From: Crotophaga sulcirostris
Taxonomy: Eukaryota; Chordata; Aves; Cuculiformes; Crotophagidae
Direction of reading: 5' to 3'
DNA length: 64,000 bases
Assembly: GCA_013397455.1 (NCBI GenBank)
Contig: VYZB01000536.1
Coordinates: 48,963 to 112,962, forward strand
The notes under the pieces are model-generated. The model did not search any database and was not told the DNA's origin. It saw nothing but the letters and a program-made list of their open reading frames with translations. A program made the translations under genes and the position numbers. How positions within the stretch are numbered: the stretch's first letter is position 1; every line of letters begins with the position of its first letter. Positions 1 through 13,786 of this stretch are shown here, piece after piece.

Positions 1-2019
1 GATGGAGTACTCCATTCCCATTTAAGCAGCACCTTTAAATCTAGAGAACCTTACATTTCTTTTCAACTTTATTCAGAAATTACTTCAGCCATCACTGAAA
101 TGAAACAGAATGGCTTATATTTCCCATAAGAACTGTACTCTTTTTGAAAGAACAGCTTATACATGCAGTCTGTTGGTATCTAAACACTATTTTATCTGAC
201 TGCGTTCTGCCCGTTTGGAGAACAGTTATGTTAGATCTGTTGGTCTTGTATGTAGGGGTACAAAGGTGACCAAAGGATTTATTTTTAGTTAGCTTGATCA
301 TGACCACAGCATTTGCTGCTGTAATAGCATCCCAGGTAATGGAATGCTCTGATCCCACGGGTTAGTAAAGATAGCAGAGGTGGCCATGAGTGAGTGGTGA
401 CTGTGCTCCGTCAAACAGCTTTCTGCAGGTGGGCAGCCGGTCTCACTGCATGCTCTTTCCTGTGTTCTGCTCAGCCAGGTGTGTTCCCAGACCCGGTTCC
501 CCACATGCCTCTCAGGAGAGTGAGTACCAAAAGGTGGCTTTAAGGAGCACAGGCCCACGTGGGTTCAGTGAGCGCAACAAAGCAGGGTTGTAGTGCCAGG
601 GCACAGCAGCACACAACCGAAGGGAGCCATAAACCAGTTCCAGTGGAGCCTCTAAAGGCATGGTTTTGTGAACTTTTGGTGCTGAGAAATACAGAAATCC
701 ATAACTGTCTGCTGCAGGAACAATGAAATAATGCCACAGTATTGCCAGTAGAAGTATGGATTTATTTGATTGTGAAAGAAAATTAAATGAGGTTTTCAGT
801 GTTCACCCTGAGATAGAATTATGCATCTTAAGAGGATGAAAAGTTTTGTTCTTTGCCAACAGTACATTATTCATCTGTCAATTGGAAGGAAAAACCCAAA
901 GACTTGATTAAGAAGGTCATCTTTTTCTTTTAGATCAGTGGTGCCACAAATCAAGGAAATTCAGAAACTCTGTATTGTTTCACAACAAAGGCAAATAAGT
1001 AATTTGGTTGTCTGATTATTTTCAGGAAACAATAAAAAACATTGCAACTGTTAAAAAAATATGAACTGTTATTTGTTTCTGAACTACTATCTAGCCCATT
1101 TACTGTGCAATACCCCAAAAGTATGTTACAGAAGAATCCTTGATTTGGGAAATCAAAGGCTTTAATGGTCTTTCTTTACCTGCAGAAGCTTCAGAACTGC
1201 CTGACACAATCTGTTTTATTGGGCTTGGTGACATGGAAAGGTTTAGTCGTGTCATCATGGCATGTTTTTTTTTTCCTTAGACTTCTTTTTTCCTTATTCT
1301 GCAAAACAGAATAATAATCATCTCAACACTCCAATTTCTAGTTTTTTTTAAAGATGCTAAAAGGAGGAAAGCAAAGACATTTCCTTGTGGCTTACAACTG
1401 GTATTTATTGGTGTTCTAATATCTTTTTATTATGCACTCTTAGTCCTAGCTTAGTCTAATCATTAGCATTATTGGGGTCTTAATTTGGCAGAAGTTGTGG
1501 ATTGTTTGTTAAAGTTTTCACTATAAAATATTCCTCACTGAGATCTCTCTTCATGCTTCAGTAGCTCTACATTAGGAGAAGGCATGATGATGTGCTTTTG
1601 GATGCAGGCTTCCTGCTTCTTAAAACTTGCTGACTTTATTTTATGTCTTTTACCACAAGTAGTGATGGACAGAATACTTTACTTGCATGAATAGACTTGG
1701 ATAAATTACAAAAGCCTGAAAAATATTCAGCTATTAAGACTGAGTTTCAATTTGAGGTTAATTCCAAAGGCATGTGCAAAAAAACTTGATGTTTTGATTT
1801 TAGAAAATGTTAAGACCAAAAAAACGTTATATGGAAATTTGCTTTAAATGACATTATTTCAATTATATCGTGCATGTTCTTGTCCCCTTATTTTCATTCA
1901 AGGGACCTCTGGCTGCGATGGAAGGGTTTGATCAGGAGATTGCCAATAATGGTGGAGTCTGGGCCAGGAGGTGCTGCAGCCTTTGAGGTGGCACATCGAT
2001 ATGTGGATTTTACCCCAGT
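1..2019. other. Non-coding, nothing recognised
   Basis: AT-rich sequence with short T and A runs. Open frames are short, lack codon bias or splice context, and overlap one another on opposite strands. Probably canonical ST7 intron 1. Confidence 0.7.
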
Positions 2020-2285
2020 GGGGACCAGTGACGGGACAAGAGGCAACAGGCACATGCTGAAACACAGGACATTTTGTCCAAATGTGAGAAAACACTTTAC
2101 TTTGAGGGTGGTCAGACACTAAAGCAAGTTGTGTGAGAGGCTGTGGAGTCTTCGTCCTTTGAGACATGCAAAACCCAGTCGGACACGACCATGAACAACC
2201 CACTGCAGCTGTCCCAGCTTGAGCAGGAGGCTTGGACGAGATGATCCTCAAAGGTCCCTTTCAGCCTGTGCCTCTGTGTGGTCAT
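2020..2285 (+). mobile_element. CR1 LINE 3' fragment, old
   Basis: Diverged CR1 3' region: a block like gaccagtgacgggacaagag, then the 'cattcaaaacccgcctggac'-type stretch in degraded form, then ttgagcaggaggcttgga and gatgatcctcaaaggtccc, ending in ctgtgcctctgtg. Strongly 5'-truncated, as usual for CR1; no reverse-transcriptase part remains. The left boundary is approximate. Confidence 0.8.
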
Positions 2286-5200
2286 TTAGGAGAGGCTTAA
2301 AGAAGAGGATATGGAGTAAGGCAAGAGAAGGGAGAAGTTTCTAACATGGGCTGGAGAAGAGGAGGGACTTGGCTTTGCGTTCGGAAAGTCTGAGTGCTCC
2401 CTAAGGGAGCAAACATTAGTGTAGCAGAGCTCTGGGTTAGGAAGTGCAAGGTAGGCATGGGGCAGGTCTGGGAAGAGGAGGGATGGGTCCTGAGGTTGGC
2501 TGTGACTGGGTAGATGGAACAAGTAGCCACCTTGCTATACCGATTTAATCTAGCTTAGATTTTGGCTTGAATAAACATCTATGGACATGACTGTCTTGCT
2601 CCATTTCAGCCATCCTCGGAGGGTGATTTACCACTTCAGTATGACTTTTTACAAGGAGGCTGTGCACTCTATCCATCACCTGGTCCTGTAGGTTTTTGTT
2701 TGATCTGTTTTTCCTTTGTGTTTTATTGCTGGAGACATAGTAGTCCTTGTCTGTTTTCAACTAGCGAAGGACTCTGTTTTAAATAGACAATATCAATAGC
2801 AACAGAAAACAAGAACAATTAAAAAGACAGATCTAAAAGAAAATAAATGCTTTAACTGCAGATTGCTAACCAGATAATTACTCCTTCCAAAAGCTCCTGC
2901 CCTGGAGACATCTCCTGGCTCCGTAGCTTAGTGCATGTAAATACTGCACTTTGTAGCAGAGCTGAACTATGGCTGTGGCTGTTGCAGGTGTAGTATTCCA
3001 GTTCCATTTTGGCTTCCACTGTGAGTGTGCAGCGTGTGTCTGTCCACTGCCTGCATCAGCACAGGCCCTTAGCAAAGGACACGTAGGGCACATTTCGACA
3101 AATGGCTTTGAAAAATCTTTTACATTATTTCAGAGCAAAGGAAAAGTTATTGGCATTTCTTTAAGCAACTGTTACCTAACTAACAGCATTTGAATTGATG
3201 TTAGTTCAAACTAGTAAATGACAATGAAAAGTCAAGTGAAGGGTTAGTTTGCTGATGAAATACAAATTCATGTATGTGTTGCTTTCATTTGCATCTGTAA
3301 TGCAAGGCTGAAGTTGAACTGATTGAACTATTTTTTTCATAGGATATGTTCTGTAAAAATAATTGCTCTGGTAAGAAGCAATTGTTGCATACAGTGAAAG
3401 CAACCGAAAGAGCCTTAACTCTCTTCTGCACAGGCACAAGAAAGATATTTGGAAAAAGGGGCATTTTGAGCATGTGATTAAGACATAGTGGGACTTCCCA
3501 CTGAGGTCTTTTCCCTGGGACCCGATGCTGGATGCTGGGGGAGACTATGTTGATAGCCGGACACTTGATATCACATATCCTTTTCTTGTGAAAGTACTAA
3601 ACCCTTTGCTTCTCCCTGCCTGTAATGTGTTGTAGCAATTTCAGTCAAACATACAATTAGCAACAGGAAAAGTAATGAAGTGTGGAAGTGTGTCTTTACA
3701 AGTTTATAAAGAGATGCAAGGGTTGAGATTAGGGTAGGTGCCATGCTAGTCTGGGTTCATCCAGGGCACTGTTTCCAGTGATGTTTGGTGTGAGCTGAAA
3801 AAAGGCACAATAGTCTGTGTCACTTAATTGAGAATACATTTTCTGGAGAATCTTCTTTTAAAAAGATTAAACTATTTGCACAAGAGGTATTTCTCATGCT
3901 GTTTGGCTGAACTTTAAAGGACCTGTGAGTCTCTGCCCTCAGGGTGCCCACAGGTCCTGCAGAGCAGCCACAGTGGTGTGGAGCCAGCCTTAATCAACCA
4001 AACATGGGAGGCGAGTCGCTCCTTGAGCCTGAGGTTGTGTTTTGGCCAACTACCAAACATCTTCCGCAAAGGATAAGTGGTGTCAAACACTACTTGCCTG
4101 CAGTGTAAACGGGGGCAGAGGCTAAAGTGGCTAAATAACATTGACTGACAACAAAGAGGGCTAAGCAGAGCCTGTAGCCATCTGAAGGCTGATGGGCTTC
4201 ATGAAGCACCGGTGAGGGATGCTCAGAGGTGATCTGCCCACTGTGCAGGCTGAGAAGAGCCATATGCATGTGTTCTACTACAACCTGAAGCACTTCAGTC
4301 TGGTTTGACAACTGATTAGGTGGTGTTAAGTAATCAAATCAGGTATGTCAAAAAGACCACAAACCCTTTGACTTGAAGAAAGGAATGCATCTCCATGTTT
4401 AAGTTTGTTAGGAGGAGGAATGTCTCTGATTGTGAGGGAGACTTGCTTTTCAGTGAACTTTTGCCTGCTGATTTTATCCACCTTGCCTATTTGCAAATGC
4501 TGTGTTTAGCATGACTTACCTGCCTGGGTAGATGAAGTTTATAAACTCTGTGTGCCCTCTAGTAGGGAACACAAGCCCTTGTGTCTTTCATGACACTGAA
4601 GCCAGAGAAGTGGCACAGCGCTTCCGAGTATCCAGATACTTTAAATCACTGGTGTAATGGAGATTTGTGCAGCTGCAGGGGGGAATAGGGGTGTGTGTCT
4701 CAGCTAAACACCTGCTCTTTAGGTGATTTGATCATACTGAAGCCTGAGGGCTGTTCAGGGGGAACTTGCACCCATAGCAGAGGTAGGTTCAAGGTAGGAT
4801 TGGAGCGCAGAGACCTACTTCTCCTTCCTTGAAATATGGGGCCCTGACCTCAGCATAGCCTTGTGCTTTTCCTAAAACTCCCAGACACACAGGAGGCACT
4901 TTCATGCATTTGTATATGTTTGCATCTGAACTGCTCGAGTATGACTCTGTATGTGCTCTCTCTGTAGTCTGCGGAGGGAAATAGGAACTGCTGGGGTTGA
5001 CAGCTGCTGAACTGGCAACAAAAATGTTCAGAAAATCAGTACTCTCTAATCATGCTGACTAGGACTTTACTGGGACGTGTGTTGTGGAAGTAGGGAGCTG
5101 CAACCTCCGTGTCTCCATCCTTTCCTCACACTGCTAGAATACAGCAGCTCTGTGGGTACCACCATCCACCCCTCCAGGGGAGAGGTCAGGGAGGGCAAGG

Positions 5201-8200
5201 ATACAAGCATAGGGGCCCTGGGGGGTGTGATCTGCTCAGAAGGAGGTCCACAACTCGTATCAAGTTTCTGAGAAACTTGCATAATGTTGATGTCTGATCA
5301 TTTAATTACTATTAAGTTGCTGTGCTACTTATTACCATACCCACCTGGAGTCATGGTTCTACCATGGGGTTCCTACATTGACTGTCACTGGTCAGAAGAT
5401 GTAAGTGATGGTTACTGAGGTTTCCTTGTGCTTTGCCTGCCCAGTGGATGGCTGTGAGATGAACCCTATGAACCAGTAAGTACTGTGATGTTTCTAGTAA
5501 AGGTCTGCTGTAATTCTTAAGATAGGTTCCCACGTGAAGTTGGACTTGGAAATCTTTGCAGTTTTCCTTTGGGACTTGTGCCTGGTGGGAAGGATGCTGG
5601 TGCAGTTGAATCTGCCACGAGGAGGACAAATGCCAATCAAAGCCAGTAGGACTACCCTTAAGTGCTTTGGTGGGGGCTTCTTCTTTACCATACATTTGTT
5701 CCTCAGGTTGGCCCTTATCCGGATAAGCCTTTTTAGTTTGGAGAATGTTGCATTTCCAAGAAGGGTTTTACTGCTCTGGTGTTGAGTGTGCAGCAAATGA
5801 GACTGCCGTGTCCAGGCTTGCTGCAGTCTGAGCCTCGTTGATGGATGTCTGTACCAGCAGCAATGTGCCCCAGAGGGATTCCCAACACCAGTCAAGTTGC
5901 AGGTTGAGGAGAGCTTCTTGCTTGGATTGCTTTTTGTCTCTTAGAATTTCTTCTTTCTTAAGAAAAGCAATGTTAAGCAAGTTATCCAAACATTTACTAA
6001 TTTTTGTGGTTAAGAAATTTGTTTAATTCTGAGAGAGAAATTTTACATCTCCAATGTGCTGAGCATGGAGGCTGGCTGAAATCCATGGAAAGAGGGCGTG
6101 GACACCACCAAAATGCTTCATCTCGGGAAGACTGAAACCCTTAAATGACTACAGTTTTGTCCAGTGGAAGCAGTGGAACAGTTTACAGTGGACTTGGTTT
6201 CCACACTAACTTCACAAGCGTATTAAATTTACGACTGCAATGTCAGCCTATCCACCGTTATGCACACGAGTGTCCACACAGGACGCTCTCAATTGAAGTT
6301 CTTCTCATGGTAATGTTATGGATTCTTTTATCTCTGATAGGGAGTGTGCTCAACACAGAACACTCTCAGCCCATGAGGACCTTTGTAAGTTATCTCTTCC
6401 CTATCTAATTCCTGCTGTCACACAGCACGCGGGTTACTTTGTTTCTCCTATCCTTCTGCTAAGTTGGCTTGAAATGACTGATCCCTTCCAGAGTTCCTAA
6501 GCAGGGACACATGGAGCATGTTCATGTGATCAGCTAAATTTCTCAGATACATTCTTACATTTTTTTGTGGGTATTCTCTCCTAGGCTTAGAAGTTCCTCT
6601 TAATTTTTCCCGTATGTACGATGAAATAATTGCTATTTATAATGTTAGGTTTAACGTTCTTACTGTGTTTGCTCAGACTGAGCAGTGATTTAAATTTCAT
6701 CTTCCTCTCTCAACAATCAAACTTACTCGTAACCATAAAGTTTTGGCATTAGATCAGATATTATTAATGTAGATTGTTATGCAATGTTGGCAATGTTTGC
6801 TACTGTTCTAAATCTCTCTGACTTATTTTTTTATGCATATAAATTGCATATTTGTGTTTTTTTCTGGGGCACACATGTTCCCTCTGATGCCAGTTTGCAT
6901 GCGGTTTATTAGGACTCAACCTTAATCCTAATCTGTGATCCCTAAGAATTGCATAAAAAATGATGGTGGTTTGTTTATAATCTGTTTTTTAATTTGTTAT
7001 CCACCTCTGTTCACTTTAATATTAGAAGCTTTCATATGTACCTTATGTGCAGTCCTGTGGCATAGATCCTTGGAAATGACTCTGGTATTAGGATACAAAA
7101 AACCCAAACCAAAATATTTCAGCTATTTCCCGCAGTGTAAAAAATACACACTTTTTTTTTCTGCTGCTAATATTTTTTCTTTTAAAAATGCATTTGAATA
7201 GGTGGTTTTTTAAATGTATTTAATTTAACCATAGTGCTGATTCGTTGCTTCCTTAATTTTTAAGTTTTCCTTGGATCATATCAAAAGGGTAGTGTGTTCT
7301 GCTGGTGGGTTTTTCAGATACAATAGTGGCCCTCTTTCATCACACATTTATGTGTGTTTGGGACAAAAACTGCTCGCAGAATTTAATGAAGCCATTACAT
7401 ATGCTCTGTTGAGCCAAGGGGCTTGATGTTATTGGAAAGATAATGCATTTAATTTGGACTTGCCCACAGTGAATAGATTATCACACTGTGTTGGTAACTT
7501 AGATATTTGTGGATAAACAGTTTTATGTTTAAAATGAAACCAACCAAACTGAAAACCAAATGAACAAAACTGAAATAAAAGAGGTGACTCATCATCCTGA
7601 TCTTTTGACAGTTTTATAGAGAAGGTGAGCTGTACTCTGCCACTTCTAAAATAATATTGCATTGTTTTCTAGTTTCACACTGAATATTGGAAGGGAAGTG
7701 CTTGTTGAGAATGGGAGATTTATTCTATATCTTTGGTTATAGGGAATGGGAATACCTTTCTTTTCTGTTGCTCCCTGTTACTGGACCCGTGGTATTCAAG
7801 TAGAGTCCATGGGCTACCGTCAGGGGAGAAGCAGATACTGTATTGCTTAGGATCTCAAGACTGTCACCTATGGAAGTTCTTGGCTCCTATGAGAAGACAG
7901 GAGCCCAAGATTTGGGGTTACCTCAAGATCATGAGGCTAGTGAGGAGCAAACACAGAGCACTCTGAAGAGAGATAGACACGTACCTGGGACTGACAACCT
8001 CAGCCTTACTCTAGAATTAAGTGCTTAAGATGACTTAATCATTTCTTATTTTCTTTATTGCATGCAATATTCTTTACATAAAGCTTTCTCTGTGTAATTC
8101 TGTACCATTTCATAACTGCTGGAGCATCATATCCATGATATGTGCCTCAGAAGGGTGACCTGGGAGAGGCAGAGCACAGAGAGCTTCCTTTGTTGATTGC

Positions 8201-11200
8201 TGAGCATCTCCTCAGAGCTGCCTCTCACTGCCCATAGTGAATGGCTTGCAGTAATCCTCTCCAGGGCAGTGCTGAAGCTAAGGTCTTGGTTAAAACTGAA
8301 GTCGAAAGACATTGTTGTAATGTAATGATTGGCTATTATGGTTCATTGTGTCTCTTTTTGAGAAAGGAGTCTGTCTTTTGAACTTCATGTCTCAGATAAG
8401 GAGCAACACAGACATTAATAAAAAATTTTTGGTGGCAAAATTAAGTACTGTTCTTCGGTCCTTCTTGTCATTTCTGTATATGTGTGCATGTGTATGTTTA
8501 CTCAAATAACTTAGTTGTTCTAGGCATTAAATGGCTAAAAATACTGCAGAAAAACAATTTTCACATGAAATGGGGTTGCATAAATGCAATATGAACTACA
8601 TAGAAGTATTCAAAAAATCAGCACAAGAGCAAACGATAACATAAGGAAAAAAACATTCTTGCAGTCCATAAATCAGTCTGGTATAAAATCCTGTTTCTGT
8701 GTTGAACACGATGAAGACCTTGGCTCTTTTTCTGCCAGCAGACTTCTTCCTTTCTGTGCCCGTGCTGTAAGGGAACAGCAAGTTACAAAGAGGGAATGCG
8801 TAAGGAAAACCTTGAAAGAATAGTGATAAGAGCTGGCTATGAGAACACTGAGGACTTCCAGACAGCTCAGATGTTCAGGGATATTTTCCACTGTCCAGCT
8901 ATCCAGTCCACTTTCCTCCATGTCTGGTCTGGCTGGTGTGGTCCTGACTCTGCCTCGCGCTCTGGGATGCTGCTCTTCTTGCTTCTCAGCCTGGCTCCTG
9001 GTGGGAACATGTTGGCATTTCCACAGATGAAGCATTTCAGATATTTCCTTTCAGTAGTACATGCCTTTGTTTGCTCTCCTTGACAGTGATTGCTGTGTAA
9101 TCCAACCCAGCAGACCCCAAGGGACCCTCCCTGCAGGACCTCTGCCCTGCTGCCCACTTTCCTGACAGGAAGCGCTCCTCAGGGTTGTCATCCCTCCTGG
9201 CCTCTGTGTCCTCTCTTCCCACAGCCAGGCCTCCAGCAGTGCTGTTCCCAAGACAGCAGCATCATTTAGTGAGGGAGGTGGGAGCCTGTTTGGAAAAACA
9301 CCCTGCAGATGAGCAGTTGTTCACAGCTCTGCGTCACAGACCCGGTGTTGTAGCACCAGTACAGGCTGTTCGGTTTGGTTGTTTGGAAGTTACTTTAGTT
9401 ACATGATCCTGTGAGATAAGAATCTAAGTTTTACCATCATGGTAGATTTGCCCTGCAGTCATTGTGATGTCAACTTTTTTCACCAGAAACATTTGTTAGA
9501 ATTTTTTAACGGTCAGTGAAGTCAGGCACAACAAGGCCAGAGAAAGTGTAAAGCCAGGTGTAGCTCAGTGATACGTGCTGCTATTTGCCTTCATTTTATT
9601 CTGGAGCCTGAAAAAACACCTTTTACTTAGTGTCGTCTCAATCAGTAATTGGTGTGGCAGCTGTTGGCAGGGCCAACAAAAACTGCAGAAGGTGGAGGTT
9701 GTCACAGCATGGGTGACTGGGGGACTCACTGGGTGTTTAGGAGGGAGCTAACATTCTTAGAGGCAAAATAAATTCCTTTTGTGGGGTTGCTGAATAGTAT
9801 GGACTAACTACGTAGTCGCTCAGAGGTTTCCAGTAGTATCTTAAATGTATTAACACTTTTAATGCCTTAAGAAATGTCACTGCCCTTATAGAACAGGAAA
9901 CTTGGAAAGTAAAATTTAACTAACTTAATAGAAAGCCTTACCCATCTTTGAGGAGGATGGCGAACCATCTTTGAGGACTTTGACTGTCAGTCGCTGTGGA
10001 GGGGACCTTTTCCCTTTCTCCAGGGGTAGACAGGTGAGATCTCCCCTGTTGAGGGGAACTGCTTAGGGCAGGTGGACAAGAGAACCTCACATATGGGATA
10101 GATTCATTTCCCATTCCCAGAGTTTCTCCTGTGGAAAAGGAGATTAAGCTCAAAATGAAATGTTTCTCTAGTGACAGGAGAGAATGATGATTTCTGGTTT
10201 AATGGATCAGCATAAAGCATGTGTAAAAATCTGCCTCTGTTGGTAGCCCACATTTTCCTGCTTGCACTGTTCTTCTTCAGGTAAATCACTCAAAAGCAGA
10301 AGTTTACATCTGTATGAAAATTTAATATTTCATTATTTGGCTTATTTATTAAAACTCAAACTATGCCTTAGGCTTTAGACACACGTGTCCTTACAAACCA
10401 AAGTAAAGTACATGTATTATTTTTCTGTGGTGATAAATTGAGGAATAAAGAGTATCTGCTTAGGATTGGCAATGGTTGAGGAGCACATCCCTTTCTCTGG
10501 AAAATGCGAATGTATAGCAGAGAGATTTGAATAGCAAATATATTTGCTACTTTAAATATTTCATCCTGGCTTGTGGAGAAGTGTATGGAAGTTACATTGT
10601 AAATCAATCTAATGCTTAAACAAAGTCTTGTGCCCACTTGTGCAAGCAAATCACAGCAATGCCAATGCCTGCAGGAAATTTCATTTGACATTATCTGGAC
10701 ACAAATTTACACAATCTTCACCGCTGTAGAGGAGAGGGAAACTTTCTCATAGGAAGACATTAACTTGTTGACCCTTCTTTGCAGAATAAACCAACAGCAA
10801 AACTCAGGGAAAGAAACAGAAATTTGTAATTCTGTTAGCCAGTTAGCCTAACTATAAGGTTATGGTTGTACAAGAGCAATAGATAAGAAGCAGATATTAA
10901 CATTTTCTCTAAGTTGTTTTACAAAGTGTTTTAGGTAGACTTGAAAGAATTTCAGTGAAAGTCTTTCAGTGGCCTGTCAAGGATCACCTTCCCCACAAGG
11001 CAAAGCACTGACCTGGCAAGCCTAACACTAATGAAATAGATTATTATGAAATCCCTCCACAGATACTGCCTGGCTTGTTTAGACTTTTCGACTGTGTATG
11101 TGCATCAGTGTAATGAGAACTTGGCAGAGGGCCTGGGCTCTGTGACACCTTCAAGGATGTTGTTGGAAAGCCCTGACATTTTGCGTCTTCCTTGTAAACA

Positions 11201-13302
11201 ATGCTGTGGGACATTTTGATCTGCTCATCAGAGCAAAACTTATTCTTCTGGCATTGCACATGTACACTAGGATTTTTGTTCCAGAGGTTTGTGTTTATAA
11301 TAGACACATTTCTTTTGTGAACTTGCCTCGGTCTCTGGAAAACCAAGCCAGAACACTTACTTTGCTTCCCGTACCGCAGCTTCTTGTCAAGTTGTTATGT
11401 CTGAAGAAAATGTTATCAGCTCTAAATAGTCAAAATAACTAGTTCAGTTCTGGCAACAGCAAAACTGCAGTCCTTGTCAGAGGGTTTGTGCCATTGTCAT
11501 TACAGCATTATGGTCAAAAGCAATTTGGACGTGTCTTGCTGTCACTGAGCATCCATGCACATGACTGCAAATATTCATTATAATTCAACAATCAGGCCAT
11601 TAATTCAGGTGCTTAAGTACAGACTTGAGGACATCTGGTTAGTCAGTGCCTAGGGCTGATTTGAGTCACCATGCGCTCGTGTCCTGCCTGCCAATGGAGA
11701 GAATAAAAGTTGCCTGTTAGTGTGTTGTGAGATGTCCCACCCCGGGGTATGGCCTCTCCCGTGGCTTTCTTCCAGAGATGAAATATAGTTAAATGCTCCC
11801 AAAAGCCTGCTGCTCCTAAGTATTCTCATGGCGTGTGCAGAACACAAAGAGACTGTTCAGTGTGTGGGGTGGAAAGCAGGGAAACGGTTGAAGCATATTT
11901 TTTGCCAACAGAGGTTCCCAGGAGAGGGGCTCGGTGTGCCTTGCAGGTGACTCCCACCCTCTGCACTGGGACAGGGAGGACAAGGAGGTCTGGCTCTATA
12001 CAGCCTCTTGATCTCTCTCCTTCCTCGCACACCTGTGGGCCAGGGTTGTTGAGGGCCCATAGGGATGCTGGTGGGCACGCACGTTGTATGAGTTGGGACC
12101 GCATTCCCCCTCCCCAGGGGTGGAAGGATTGGTGTGGCAGCTGTGGCTACGACCTGTACATTGCTTTCCAGTCTGCTCTTAGGGCAGCAGTGGCTCCAGA
12201 CAACACCTGCTTGGTTTTGGAATGGTTTAAGCACATTGAGCTCCTCCGGTGGCAGGTCCTGCCAGCCTTCAGTGTTAACTTGTTTTTCTAGCGTATTCTG
12301 CTAACAGCACAAACCTCCTCAGCACATGGAGCAGCAGGAGTGTTTGGGAACAATTAACCCACAAAAGCTCAGAAATGAGGGGCTGGCTTTTTTTTCCTGA
12401 AGTGCTTGCTTCATGGACTTGCATCTATCTCCTTTCTCCTCATCCAGCAGTGCCTTTCAGTCTTTGCTGGCTTTGGAGTTACATATACTTGTTCAGTGAG
12501 ACTTATCAAAAACATTCTCACTTTTACCCCCTCCAGACAGCCATTCCTATGGATGGCCCCCAATGTCTGGTAGCTTCCAACCATCAGCTTACTGCTTGGC
12601 TGCTCTCACCAGCACAAACCAGGCAAATTCCTTTTGTCTGCAGGAGGATCAGAAGGAGCCAGCTTAGGGCTTTGTTTCTACGTTTGAAGGTTTTAAATCA
12701 CTGAGCATCAGGAAAAAAAAAAACCAAACCCAAACTCAATGCACTCAAAAATGCACTCGCAGAAGCTAAGAAACACTAGATCTTAATGGTTTAGAAGAAT
12801 AAAGAAGAAATAAGGAAAATATTTCTTTGGTTGCTAGGATGCCTTTTTATCAGTGAGATCAGTGTGGTTTGGGGTTTTTGTTTAGATGTGTGACTTATTT
12901 CTTATGGTTAGAGCATTGCTACAGTGTATTCTGATAATAGATTTAAGTAAATGAGACAGTTGGCTAGCACTTTGATGTGAAAATTAGGACTGAAGTGCAG
13001 ATTGACCCAGGATTTTATTTTTGCTTTGAAGGAAAAATAATGAAGAGAGTTAGTGATAGAAATTCGTGGTTATTGTTTATTGAAAATGCCATAAATGGCA
13101 TTTACTAGGATATTTGTCCCCAAAATTTATTCTGTTTGCACAGAAACACTTAGCATCTCTTGCAGCTCAGGAAAGGAGTGTGAATTTAAGGCAGATATTT
13201 TCCTGCTAGTGTTACAGCCCTGGGTGGAGGTTTTGTTATTACGGAGGGAAATATATGTCTGGTTCTTTGTCTTCTGCTTTTTGTGACAAAGGAATTCCCA
13301 TC
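2286..13302. other. Long non-coding intron stretch
   Basis: No exon recognised. Two somewhat GC-richer patches (about 9060-9340 and 11700-12260) carry longer chance open frames without splice or codon support. There is a 13-bp direct repeat (ccatctttgagga at 9942 and 9965). Otherwise ordinary AT-rich DNA. Confidence 0.65.
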
Positions 13303-13372
13303 TGAATTGCTCTGCTCCGTCCAAGCCCCCTCCGAGCCTCTGGGTTAGCAGCAGTCAGTCTTTGCAGTGTCC

Positions 13373-13380
13373 TGACGTCA
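13373..13380. promoter_or_regulatory. Palindromic CRE (TGACGTCA)
   Basis: Exact 8-bp full CREB/ATF consensus palindrome, 392 bp upstream of the MFGTESS start codon and inside the CpG-enriched patch. Full palindromes containing CpG are rare in CpG-depleted vertebrate DNA, and proximal-promoter placement is where functional CREs usually occur. CREB/ATF control is inferred. Confidence 0.45.
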
Positions 13381-13734
13381 TCCAGTGTATGCATAAGCTC
13401 TGCTATTGTCTTACGGAGAGCAGGGGCTGGGGATTGCAGTATCTGGTGGCTGATACCTATTTACGCCTGCCGGTACCACGGAGGGGACGCTGGCCTGCCC
13501 TTGTCTCTTGGATTAAAAAGAGAAACTCCTGCTTTTTGCTTCCTGAAGAAGGACCTTTGCCGCGGTTGCAAGGGAAAAGCTGTCTGCGGTGTGGAGCAGA
13601 GGAGGGAGGCGAGAGGCAAATCTGGCAGCTTGGACAGCCTGGACTGCATTGTCTGGCTTCATGACCCCTACTGAGTAGCACTCATCCCTGCTCTCATACG
13701 CTCCCTCTCTCTTCCACTGGTTTTTCTTCTTTGC

Positions 13735-13749
13735 TTTTTAAAATAGCAG
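13735..13749 (+). promoter_or_regulatory. TATA-like / acceptor-like element before MFGTESS exon
   Basis: TTTTTAAAATAG follows about 55 bases of pyrimidine-rich sequence and lies 16-30 bases before the start codon. It can be read as a TATA-like box, though that would leave almost no 5' UTR, or, more plausibly, as a polypyrimidine tract with acceptor AG at 13746 or 13749. The second reading would make the MFGTESS exon internal, with a non-coding exon further upstream. Confidence 0.3.
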
Positions 13750-13764
13750 CATCTCCGGCCAGCC

Positions 13765-13786
13765 ATGTTTGGCACTGAATCTTCAT
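13765..13786 (+). CDS. ST7: Probable alternative first coding exon of ST7 (MFGTESS...)
   Basis: An ATG at 13765 opens seven codons (MFGTESS) plus one base (T), followed directly by a consensus donor gtaagtaa at 13787. Joining that T to the first two bases of the exon at 54110 makes TTG (Leu), giving MFGTESSL-SMFLNTL... in frame. The phase therefore matches what the canonical upstream exon must supply. The -3 base of the ATG is G, and an in-frame TAG at 13744 supports this ATG as the start. The product would lack the canonical N-terminal membrane anchor and begin just before the segment shared by all isoforms. The 5' edge is undecided: transcription could start in the CpG-enriched patch upstream, or a pyrimidine-rich tract ending in AG at 13746 or 13749 could be the acceptor for an upstream non-coding exon. 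I have a memory, not verified, that short ST7 isoforms begin this way. The main doubt is how short the frame is. Confidence 0.72.

Noticed and set aside
11833..12291. 152-codon frame and overlapping antisense frames
   Set aside because: Lies in a GC-richer patch where stops are rarer; both strands are open in several frames, which argues against coding.
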